64,000 bases of DNA from Triatoma infestans (lineage: Eukaryota; Arthropoda; Insecta; Hemiptera; Reduviidae): contig JAAEAF010002682.1 of NCBI GenBank assembly GCA_011037195.1, forward strand, positions 57,896 to 121,895, given 5' to 3'. The notes under the pieces are model-generated. The model was not told the origin of the DNA. It saw nothing but the letters and a program-made list of their open reading frames with translations, and did no database searches. A program made the position numbers and the translations under genes. Of the stretch, positions 1 to 10,600 are shown in pieces (position 1 is the first letter of the stretch; the number at the start of each line of letters is the position of its first letter).

Positions 1-659
1 TCCACTTTTAATTGGAATTTAGGTTTGTTACAGACACTTTTACGTTGGTACGTGACTACTTTTTCTACGCTACCAATCGCAAACTGTAGAAATTATGATT
101 CAGCCAGAACTACAAACCTGGTGAAACCTGGAGTTAAATCTTAAATTAAACCTTAAATTATATCTTTCACCGTAGCAACTTTTTTTTTAGCTTATTTTAA
201 GAACGTTTAGAACAGGAATTCTCAAAATAATTTTCTCTATCATATTAGAAGACAGAAATTAGTTTATGTTATCTAAAACTTTGGAAAAAAAGGGAAAATC
301 GCTAAAAATTAAAATAGGCAGTAATAAACCTTACAATAAGAATTCTGCAACATATCTCTATTTACTCTATTTACCGCCAATCTGTCGCTATTATTCTCTC
401 TATACAGTTCATATACTTGTCCAAAAAAAATCTTTTCCAAGAACAGCTGACTATGACAATTATTTCACTAAAATTAGTAGCTAAAGTTGAGCTTTTAATC
501 TCTAAAGATTATGAGTGATTTTTAATCACTAGGGATTATACAGTGCTGCTACTTTTTAATTAACTAATTTTAAGGATTGGATGAAATTGCTAAAATATAT
601 TATTACCAATACATAGTTAAGTATAAATAGTATAGAAATCTTCAGGCCTTAATATTATA
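1..659. other. no gene seen
   Basis: AT-rich sequence with short chance ORFs only. I see no exon, RNA gene or recognisable element. Confidence 0.5.
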
Positions 660-917
660 ATGAGATGTTTGTACGACAATGGCCAGAGCAGTTTTTAAAG
701 GAACAGAATTCTTTGTTGCTTTACGTTTCGGGTACCATTGGTGCTCTTCTTCAGGGGCTCTTAGGGTAGGATAGATATTTTTTTTAATCTCAACGTACAC
801 TTCTATCGCACCCTAAAAAGCTCCTGAAGAAGGGCACCAATGGTACCTGAAACGTAGACTAACAAAGAATTCTTTTTCTTTAAAAACTTTTCTGGCCAAT
901 GCCGTACAAACATCTCA
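660..917. mobile_element. foldback element F1 with hammerhead-like cores
   Basis: Two arms of roughly 110 bases (about 660-775 and 811-917) are imperfect reverse complements; both outer ends read ATGAGATGTTTGTACG inward. Each arm carries CTGAAGA, then a hairpin-forming segment containing ACCAATGGT, then GAAACG: minus strand at 724-754 and plus strand at 824-854. This is the order of the conserved core of a hammerhead ribozyme (CUGANGA, stem II, GAAA). No ORF lies inside. It is probably a non-autonomous retroelement derivative; the ribozyme reading is inference. Confidence 0.6.
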
Positions 918-1045
918 TTTTAAGTATATACATTTTTAGATTAAAGATTATTTTAACATTTTAAAATTAATATAACATTTTTCAGAAAAAATAAAATAAT
1001 TCTGCGCGACTATAAATGTTCTACATATTTTTACCTTCATTGTTT

Positions 1046-1112
1046 ATCCATTACTCCTAGTGAGAGGAAATATTGTGATCGTGACAGATTTTCGAAATTC
1101 AGTTTTCGATTA
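1046..1112 (-). repeat. family HT terminal fragment
   Basis: The segment matches the 3' terminal portion of family HT in minus orientation: a TTACTCCTAG terminus, then a degenerate GAGAGGAAATATTGTGATCG block and the TTTTCGAAATTCAGTTTTC block. The rest of the element is missing. From here to about 1580 I see no gene. Confidence 0.5.
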
Positions 1113-1584
1113 TACTTACAAGTATAATGGGTATGAGAAGGAGAGAAATTGGGTTTATGAGATATTAAACTGGAAAAATGCTGAACACTTTATCATAAGG
1201 AAAGTAACACAAACTGCCTTGTCTTTACACGAATTTATAAAATGGTAGTGAGAGATTTAGAGTGAGTAAAGAGAAAGATTGTTGACGCGTAGGACAGTTG
1301 TATGAACTATTGAAAGACTGTTCCTTGCATGGCTAACGTAGCTGTGTTTAAACAGTCTCCCATTCTAGTCTGGCCTAAGTAGTGAGTGAGACTCCCAATT
1401 TTTGTGTGTCTCTCTCTCTGCTTGAGATCCCTCTCTTCGGATCCTGCTACATAAGTTACTGATAAAATTTCAAATATGAAGAAAATTAGGATCTTTTAGG
1501 TATCCATTTTCATGAAAAACACTTCCGAGTTTTCCGGGTTGAGCCGCGTCAGTGGTTTGCTAAAAACCGATGTTTTGCCCATGT

Positions 1585-1735
1585 TGCCATAAGTCCCTTC
1601 AGGGTCGTTACACTTTGAAAGCCAATAAGGCAATCCTTATTGCGCCACTTCGGTTCATTCCGATTTCTGTGGCGCCTAGCTGAGAAGGTTGCTTTATTGA
1701 TTTTCAAGGTATAACGACCCTGAATAGGCTCATTC
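1585..1735. repeat. short foldback repeat F0
   Basis: An inverted repeat with arms of about 55-60 bases: the left arm includes TTCAGGGTCGTTACACTTTG and the right arm its diverged complement ending ACGACCCTGAA. The centre contains GCGCCAC/GTGGCGC around a short loop. No CTGANGA...GAAAC core was found, so it is kept apart from the hammerhead-like foldbacks. Confidence 0.6.
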
Positions 1736-1820
1736 TAACACCTATGAGCCTCAAGTTTAATCACAAGAGATCTTCACTTTCTCTACTTTAAATTGTTTTA
1801 ATTGTTGTAAAAAGAAAATC

Positions 1821-3121
1821 TGGTAAGATCACTCACACAACTTTCTCTTACTCTTGTTGACAAATTTTAATTGACAAATTTTATAGTTTGTGTACCAAAT
1901 TTGATGAAATTCGTTGAGTTCGTAGAAAACGAAAAAAAGTTAAAAGCGCACATCCGGTTTACTAGTTTTCTTGAAACTCGGAATTTTGGTCATCAATTTA
2001 TTTCTATTAATTTAGTTTGGATGGTTGAATTGTATAATCAACTAAAATAGCACATTAGGGAAAAACATAACCCCACCCCTCCAACAAAACCCCTCTTAAA
2101 TAGCTTCACCAGGAGAAATGCTTTAAATAGAAGTCATAGCTCTTTATATGTGTAGTTCACATCACAAGTTTGAAGAAAATCGTTGTAGCCGTTTTCGAGA
2201 AAACACCAGAAAACTGAAAAATACATTTTAGTAAAAATGCACTTCCGGTCATCCGATTTTTTTCAAACTCGGAATTTCAACAACACATTTAATTCTAATT
2301 AATATTATTTAGATGGCAGAATTGTATAGTAAATTGAAATAGCAACGAAGGAAAAGGATTGTGAGTTTCGGTCTTTTTTTGAAAAATATAAAAAAACTTA
2401 AATTCTTGCCAACGTTTCGACAAATATATTGTCTTTTTCAAGGCATAAAAAATAAAAAAATAAAAACTATTAAATAATCTTTAAAACATATCAAACTTGA
2501 AAACTTATGTATAATTTTGTAAATAAAAAGTTGAGAACACCTCAACAACACAGAGAATAGTGAACAAAAGATTTTAAGTTTGAATTTAAGTTTTTTTATT
2601 TTTTTCAAAAAAAGACCGAAACTCACAATCCTTTTCCTTCATACAAGCAACGGTCGAGAAGAATCTTCTGAAATAGCAACTTTAAAGGAAAACCTAACCC
2701 CACTCCTCTCCCAAAAGTGCCCTTAAATGAATTTTTGCAGAGAAATGTTCTTAAAAAAAGTTGTAGATCTTTGTATTTGTAGCTGACATAACAAGTTTGA
2801 AGAAAATCGTCGGAGCCATTTTTGAGAAAATCGTAAGAAAGTAAAAAAAAACAACATTAAATGTTACTTCCGTTCGAGGAATTTTGATCGCTGACCTAAT
2901 GGCGGATCCTATGGTGATACCTAAACGGAATATCAAGTTTGTACTTTCTACGATTTTTCGTTTTTTGAGTATGCTGTTCACATACATACGTACATACACA
3001 CAAACCATTTTTTTTGGACTCAAGGGACCTCAAAATGGATATTCCTGAAGAAAAACTCGATATCGAAAATTTGACACGATTACATACCTACTTTCTCTTA
3101 CTAGAAGTATGAGCAAGTAAA
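1821..3121 (+). mobile_element. family HT copy 1 (interrupted)
   Basis: The copy begins with the family 5' end (CTCACACAACTTTCTCTTACTC) and closes with the TTTGACACGATTACA block and a degenerate terminal hairpin. Internal blocks with CACTTCCGG recur at about 300-base spacing. Foldback F2 is inserted at 2347-2668, which accounts for its extra length over copy 2. It has no coding capacity. Confidence 0.7.
2347..2668. mobile_element. foldback element F2 nested in HT copy 1
   Basis: Ends form a near-perfect inverted repeat of about 55 bases (2347-2405 and 2581-2641, GAAGGAAAAGGATTGTGAG and its complement). The insertion is bracketed by the same 12 bases, TGAAATAGCAAC, at 2335-2346 and 2669-2680, a probable target-site duplication; other HT copies show the uninterrupted sequence. 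Outside the right arm lie another ~27 bases, so the element is asymmetric. On the minus strand 2411-2443 reads CTTGAAAAA, a hairpin GACAA-UAUAU-UUGUC, then GAAACG: a degenerate hammerhead-like core. Confidence 0.65.
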
Positions 3122-3445
3122 GAAACTAATATTTTAACACGAGAGAAAAATCTTTTATAACTCGCTCGGAAGCCAAAACACTGTTAGTTGCACTTTAGAG
3201 TACAATTAAATACACACTGTTAAATAGTGCATACTTGGTGAGTTAGTTTTTTACTTTTTATCCTATAACTAATAAAATTATTACAAACCAAAAGACGTTA
3301 CACAAGAGACCACGGTTCCATGTTTCTGCCCAACCTATTTATTGCTTTATAAACTCTTGAAATAGTATGCTGTAATTAATTAATCAGTAAAGCTGAAGAA
3401 AAAAAAATCTGTAAATAAGGTTCCACAGCTGCTTAAAAAAAAAAA

Positions 3446-4279
3446 CTGGTGTGAAACACTCACACAACTTTCTCTTACTCCAGTTCTCAAAATGATAATT
3501 GACAAATTTTATAGTTTTGTACCAAATTTAATGAAATTCGTCGAAAACTGAAAAAACTGTTCAGTAAAAGCGCACTTCCGGTTTACTAATTTTCTTGAAA
3601 CTCGGAATTTCAGCCATCTATTTATTTCTAACTAATTATGTTTGGATGATAGAATTGTATAATGAACTAGGATAGCACTTTGATGAAAATCTAACCCCAC
3701 CCCTCCCCTAAAAGTGCTCTTAAAAGAAATTTCCCAGAGAAATGTTTTAGATAAAAGTTGTAGATCTTTGAATGTTTAGTTTATATGCGAAGTTTCAAAA
3801 AAATCGTCGGAGCCATTTTTTAGAAAATTGCGAAAAAGTGAATAACTCATTTAGTAAAGTGGTAAAGTAAACGCACTTCCGGTTATCCGATTTTTTTCAA
3901 ACTCGGAATTTCAACAACATATTTAATTCTAATTAACATTATTTAGATGGCAGAATTGTCTAATAAACTGAAATAGCACTTTAGATGAAAACCTAACCCC
4001 ACCCCTCCCCCAAAAGTGCCCTTCAATGCATTTTCCCGGAGAAATGTTTCTAATAAAAGTTGTAGCTCTTTGTATGTGTGGTTGATGTTTAAAGTTTAAA
4101 GAAAATCGTCGGAGCCATTTTTGAGAAAATCGCAAAAAAGTAAAAAATCCAACTAGTAAAGTGGTACTTCCGGTTGAGGAATTTTTACAGATAACGTAGT
4201 GTCAGATCCCATGGTGATACTTAAACGGAATATCAAGTTTCAACTTTCTACGGTTTTTCGTTTTTGAGCTATGCTGTTC

Positions 4280-4310
<31 letters not shown>

Positions 4311-4440
4311 GACCATTTGCTAAAAACCACTTTTTTGGACTCAGGGGACCTCAAAACGGATATTTCCGGTGAAAACTCCGATATCGAAAATTTGACACGA
4401 TTACAATACTTCCTCTTACTAGGAGTAAGAGAAAGTAAAA
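3446..4440 (+). mobile_element. family HT copy 2, best reference copy
   Basis: This is the cleanest full copy, about 995 bases. The 5' end reads TGGTGTGAAACACTCACACA and then ACTTTCTCTTACTCC; the 3' end is CTCTTACTAGGAGTAAGAG followed by AAAGTAAAA. The 3' end therefore forms a terminal hairpin and is also the complement of the 5' subterminal ACTTTCTCTTACTCC. Three diverged internal units begin around CTTCCGG at 3575, 3876 and 4167 (spacing 301 and 291). A (CA)n tract sits at about 4285-4310. No ORF of note. The layout (subterminal inverted repeats, internal repeats, microsatellite, 3' hairpin) resembles Helentron-associated DINE-type elements; that assignment is inference. Confidence 0.75.
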
Positions 4441-6895
4441 ATAAAAAAGAATAAGGTTAACAAAAAAAAAAACAACTGATAAAAAAATGGTAGTAACTGT
4501 GCATTTTTATTATACCAGCTGGTCACAATAAATGAATATTTTCTTACCATGCCAAATAAATAATTAAGCATTTTTTTAACATACGAATTGTATAAATCTG
4601 ATATAAACATTTTTTCATATAAACTTTTTTCCCCATTTAATTAATAAATTATATTTAAACTAATAACAATGAAAATTATATACAAAAGAAAATAAAATCT
4701 GACATTCAAATAAAAAGCTTTTTCAATTTCATATGAAGTTTAAAATCAAATATAAAAACCATTTATATTTACATTCTCTTTGAATTATGATTATAATATC
4801 TTTATTAAACCAATTGTTTTTCTTTCAATAACAAAAATATGCATTATTTCATGTGCCTTTTTGTAAGCATAGATTTTTGAAAACTCATTGTTTTCAATTA
4901 AAAAAAAAAATTACGAAAACAATTTATATTTCACTAAAATATTATTGCAGTTAATTCATTTTTATGAATGACACAATGGTTAAGTGAATAGAACAGCTAA
5001 AAGGAAATTTTTTGTTTTGTTTTGAATACTATCATACTTGAAAAAATAGTGGCAGATCTAACAGAATGGCACAGACTTACACCTAGCAGCTGTCCTTTCA
5101 GTTCGAAACCACCGGATAACTGCTAATTTTGGTTGTAGAGAAAACCAAATTAATAGTAAAGGAAATACTTCCGTTCCCAATCACAATACCAAAGATGATA
5201 AAGGAAAGAAAGAAAGAAAAAAAAACATAAAGATAGGATCATAATTCCAGTGAAATAGAGTTATATAAAAGTTGTAAAAATACTCAAAAATATCCTTTTT
5301 TTTTTTTGCAATGTAATGAAGTTTTATATTCTTGAAATGACTAAAGGAGTGCAGATTTATTTATTTTTTTTTTAAGGGGGCCAATGCACTGCGATCTTCT
5401 CGATCTATTGTAGATCTAAAGATGTGCAGATCTTGTAATGCATAATGCAAGTGTAGCCCATTAATTCAATTTGTTCAAGCTGCACGAAGAAACTTTCGAG
5501 CTATATGCCAGCTATAAATTAATATTGCAACTCTTTAGCAACTCAGAAAGAGAAAATGCACCATGAAACATTATTTAAATTTATACTAAGAAATGGCACA
5601 AAAAAAAAAATGCTTCTATCAAATCAAGAGTTGCTGTGCTGTCATTTCGAAATGCTTAATTAAACCATGATGTTTTAAAGTAAACATCCAATATAATAAA
5701 CAAGTTCCAGAAAACCATTTGCGACAAATTTGCATTAAAACTAGAGGATAGTGATTTCCAAATATCATAAATATATATATATATTTTAAATAAAATGACA
5801 ATAAGCGAATGATTCCCAATTTTTTTTATTAATTTATTTCAATCATTACATGATACTTATAAATCAATTTTATAATTACTGCGATTTTTTTATTAAAAAA
5901 AAAAAAATCTGCCGTGTTAGATTTTTCTTCAATTTTTTTTTGTAAACAAAAGAATCGAGCAGTTCCCAAGTTTATTTATAAATTCTTATTCATATTTTGT
6001 AAAAATAAACAATCTAAAATCATCTAGCCATAATATTAAAAATGTATTCAATGACATTGCTATCTTGGATGAAGATCTGAACAACTTTAGATATCGATCA
6101 AGATATTTACATATTGTTTTTGTAGTATATCACAAAATTAAAAAAAAAAAATTAGTAAACTTGTCTTAAAGTCATGACCGGACGAAATTTCAAAGGATTC
6201 AATGAATTGAATTCAATAAAAGAACACCGACAATGTATGACAATTATGGAATCGTTAAAAAAAATTAGAATTACAATAATAATTCAGCTTAATCCACACT
6301 TAAAAAAAACAACGCACGATTGTATACGGATTTTAAACGGTTATTTATACGTTTCTAATACATGGTATGTTGATCTTTGTAAAATAAAAGTTTGCATGCT
6401 TAGAATGTTAAAACTGGAAGATTAGATACGTGGAATTTTAAGTGGTTAATTACGATTGCTCTTTTACAAGGATTTTTAATGACTGCGGATAATCAGCTAA
6501 TACTGACAAAATTTTAATGATAGCTCCCTTTCCATCAGAACGGTTCGATTACTGGCAGAGAAACAGATTTATTCACAAGCTTCTTATAGATAAATTTATA
6601 AAATCCCGAAGACATCAAGAAAATTTTTCGAAATAAGACGTTCAGATGAAATGGCATACTCAAATCGTACATGCATTACCGTCCAATCTGTTGCCAATGA
6701 ATGTGACAAACTAACTAAAATCTTTAAAAAAAAAAAAATTTACTTGCTATTAAATATTGTTGTTTTTTCTGCAACTATAAAAAGTGTAATAAAAATAAGT
6801 AAAAAGGGTGACTATGAAAAATATGTTATTCTTATAGTGTGGGGAAAAATGAGCACTGTAAGTTGCACTTTCATTATTTTGGAACCCACTGATGG
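4441..6895. other. AT-rich stretch without a recognisable gene
   Basis: Only short low-complexity ORFs occur. The exception is a retroelement 3'-end scrap at about 5364-5410. Poly(A)/poly(T) runs are frequent. Confidence 0.5.
5364..5412 (-). mobile_element. LINE/SINE 3'-end scrap
   Basis: On the minus strand the segment reads CTACAATAGATC, loop GAGAA, GATCGCAGTGCAT and then GGCCCCC with an A-rich tail. It matches the 3' end of the LINE fragment at 16196-16515 and resembles the SINE 3' end at 26531-26778. The hairpin GATC/GATC at 5393-5405 is perfect here. Confidence 0.5.
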
Positions 6896-7680
6896 TTAAC
6901 GAAGGTTATCTTAACGTCTAACCTCTCCCAAAAGATGGTTTAAAAAATCGATTTTCCCCAAAATAATTTACTACACTTTTAAATTGGTATAGCAAGTTTA
7001 AAGGAAAAATTGATAAATCCATTTAATGAAGGGATACATCCGGTTTGATCTATTTTTCTTCAAACTTAGAATTTTGTCAAAATATTTACGGTATCTCCAT
7101 TTATGTATGATTATCCTCTTAATACTATATCAATGGAGATATCGTACAAGTTGCAAAAATAGTAGTCTGTAGATAAGGCTGACTTCATAGCGTTCCCAAA
7201 ATCTACAAAAATGAACTTTCCTGGACAAAAATAGTTCAAATAAAAGTTGTAGATCTTAATATTTGTTGAAAATGTGGGTGGGTCCGCAATGCTGGATAAC
7301 ATCTGGTATTTTATCTGTCGTAGCATGTATATTGGTTTTGTTCCTGACCGGTTTCGGATTTTCATCCATCGTCAGAGCAAATTCACCAAGTTCGTGTAGA
7401 GAGTTCACTTCAACGAAATATTTCTGGTAACAGTTGAAGACTCTGTGAACCTAGTGAACTTGTTCTGACGATGGATGAAAATCCGAAACCGGTCAGGAAC
7501 ATAACCAATATGCATGCTACGACGGGTAAAATACGAGGACCTAATATTTATAGTTGAAAACAAGTTTAAAAAAAAAAAAATCGTTGGAGCTATTTCAGAG
7601 AAAATTGGAAATATTGCAAAGCCCCCCGCCATCCATTTCATTGTAACGCTAAATTCCCATCTTAACAATAATTATATAAG
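6896..7680 (+). mobile_element. degenerate family HT copy (interrupted)
   Basis: HT-like blocks are visible before and after foldback F3: TCCGGTTTGATC with a TTCTTCAAACTTAGAATTT block at about 7030-7075, AAAAGTTGTAGATCTT at about 7242-7257, and ATCGTTGGAGC with GAGAAAATTG at about 7580-7605. The two ends of the family are not preserved. Confidence 0.5.
7273..7541. mobile_element. foldback element F3 with hammerhead-like cores on both strands
   Basis: Arms of about 100 bases (roughly 7290-7400 and 7424-7541) are inverted copies. The core is CTGACGA, then GGAT-GAAA-ATCC (a four-pair hairpin with a GAAA loop), then GAAACCGGTC. It lies on the minus strand at 7351-7375 and the plus strand at 7465-7494. 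It sits inside an HT copy and is bracketed by TAATATTTGTTGAAAA (7257-7272) and TAATATTTATAGTTGAAAA (7542-7560), a likely target-site duplication with a 3-base difference. No ORF. A Penelope-related non-autonomous element is one possible origin. Confidence 0.65.
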
Positions 7681-10600
7681 ATACTAAAATCTAGTAAAAA
7701 AAAGCTTAGTTTGAAGATAAATTAATCATTTAGAACTAAGACAAAAGTGATGTAAGAAAAAATACTTTGTTAATTTCTATTGTTACTTAGCTGGAATAAG
7801 TAATGATTATATATATATATAAAATGCAGTCCAAAGTATGTATGGTATTTGTTCCGTCAGTCAGAAGTTCAGCTATTACTCTCAGAATGTCGCGCGATTA
7901 GTGTTCAAGCCAAATATTGACTCAAACTTTATACTTAGGGGAACCAGAATTCGTTGAATTTGTTGTTCTAAAATACTTGAATTTCAATGTTACTTAGTTT
8001 TTACTTTTATGTCGTGTCAGATCTTTCCAGGGTAACAATAGGGAACATTTTCTTTAGCTAGATATAATTATACAAGCTTAAGTTATAAATATATGATTAT
8101 TTTTATCATACAATAATAATTATAATTGAGAGTTTTTTTTTTTTTATTGATTTGTAAGAATATAAAATAAATAACTCAGATTTATAAAAATAAAGTAACA
8201 TCCTAACCTAAAATTATACAATAAAATCACATTATAATCCACCACACTCACAAATTATCACAAAATAAAAGATCGAATTATATCATAATATTATCGATAT
8301 AAAGCTGTATAAAATTGGAAAACCAATAACATTTTTTTTTTAGGAAATTAATTAGGAGAAATTGGACTCGATACTAAAAAATATAAGTAGCATATTTTGG
8401 TCCCTTTTCAGACCTAATATCTTGCCTCATTATATATTTATTTTTAGATGTAATCTCTATAATTTAATCATATTTTTACATTAGTTTTATTTTAATTTAA
8501 ATCTTACAATTATCTTAATGACTTATATTATATTTATTACATAGTTTTACTGGTATATCAACTGTCCCATTCGGTTAAAAAAAAGAAAAGAAAGTATATC
8601 TCTCTTCTTTTTAAAAAACAAATCATTTCTCATGGAACAATCACAAAATTATACACAAAACTAAAGAGGATTTTAAAAAATATTCCATTAGATAATACTT
8701 GGCACATGAAAAATATTTCTGTTTTTTTTTTCGAACAGTTAGTTAACTAAAATAAAAATATATACTATTATCCGCCATATTTGATATAAGAAAAAGTTTT
8801 TATATATCATTTTTGTTTTTAAATAGTATTAATTATTTAAAATAATTAAATTCATTTCTAAAATATTTCTCAACATTTTGAGATTTTTTAAATATAATAT
8901 CCATTAATCAAGCACATATTCAGCCCATGACTTGTATGAATAACAGGTAAGCCCCTGATATCTAAATATTTTATGGAATAAATTTCTGGATTTATTTTTT
9001 ATGGAAATTGACTTAATATTTCTATGTGGGGCGCAAAATTTTCTTGCGATGAATGTTTGAATTAATGAATATTTACGATAGAGAAACTGAAAACTGATAA
9101 AGGTAGATAGTAAAACAAATAACAAAAGAGGCAATGGATTGATGATAAATAAATACTGGTCATCACAAGCAACCCATAACAATCACTGAATAAAAAAAAA
9201 TAAATGAACTAAAATTATTTAATGAAACTGCATGAAAGACAGTAATCCATAAAAATTTCTTATTATCGCAGATTTCCTTAAGGCAATTCTTACTTTGTTA
9301 CTTAAAAGTGATCACTAAGAGTTATTTTCAGTCACATTATTCCAAAAGCACCCCTCCAAATAAATAAATAAATAAATGTGTAGAATCTCGAAAAGGTTAG
9401 GCTTAAATTCTTCAGAAAACTTGGGGAGTCAAAGACATGGATTTGGGGACCTTCCCAGTCCTTGCATTGATACCACCTACAAAATCCATAACACCTTGAG
9501 TCTGTAGAGGTATTGATGTGTGTGTGTGTGTGTGTGTGTGTGTGAGTGTGTGAATTCTTCGGATTTAGCAAGCTCTAGTTTTTACCATTACACACATTCA
9601 TTCAAATTAAGATAGTGAAGACTTAACAGAACAACTGCAACTAAAGGGAAACACAAGAGATCGCTTTAGATTTACCATACTAGCCATTTCTTCCACACAT
9701 GTACAGAATACAAATTCAGGCAAATTGTTTAACATTTCCTTAGTTAGCCAACTTTCATATAAAACGATTACATTTACAATTTATTTATATTAAAAATAAT
9801 TTTCAAAATTTATGGAACCTCCCTGTTTTGGAACGAAATACCTGACATTCGAAAGAAACTTGCAGGTCATCCAAAGTCATTAAAGTTAGATAACTTGAAA
9901 CGAATCACTTAATTATTTGGCAAGTTAAATTTGTTGTTTACAAATTTTGGAAAGAAAGGAAAAAAAACAGGAAATATATATAAGAATACCTTCCTGCCCT
10001 TATTAGTGTAATTCAGGAGACTTGATTCTTTCTAGCCTAATCCAATGAAGTTAATCCAAATATGCGAAGGTATAAAAAAAACAATACGGGAAAGATAGAA
10101 TGTTATGGACTTCCGCACTAAGCTAAAATTGAGGCCAGACGCAGAATTAATGTAAGAGAATTTCTTGCGATGGCCACGACATCTGACAATAATGATAGAA
10201 ACCAGTTTAATAATGGTTGCATTGGTGGCAAGAGTTCAAGTGGATTGTGAGATAGAAATGCGAAGATGGTTTCGGAAAGAAGCTTCGAAGGAAAAAACTG
10301 GTCAAAGAAGGCACGTAAGAATATGTGAAGGCAATTTTGTAGAATCCCCTCTATAAGGAACGACGTAGAAATGACAAAAAAATTATTGTTTAATATAATC
10401 CAACTTAACCATAGGAAACAACTAGAGTATTATTATTTAGTTCCGCGTTAAAATTCTTTTCAAAAGTCCGTATTTGTAGATTAATTTCAAAAAATCTTCA
10501 ATGAAATCAAGAATCAATATGTGCTGAACAAAAAACTGGAACAGCCAATAACATATCTAAAAAGCATTCTTATTTCACTAACAAAATTAAAATTTTTTTC

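Noticed and set aside
9332..9571. Thr-His repeat protein on the minus strand
   Set aside because: Pure translation of the (TG)n microsatellite.
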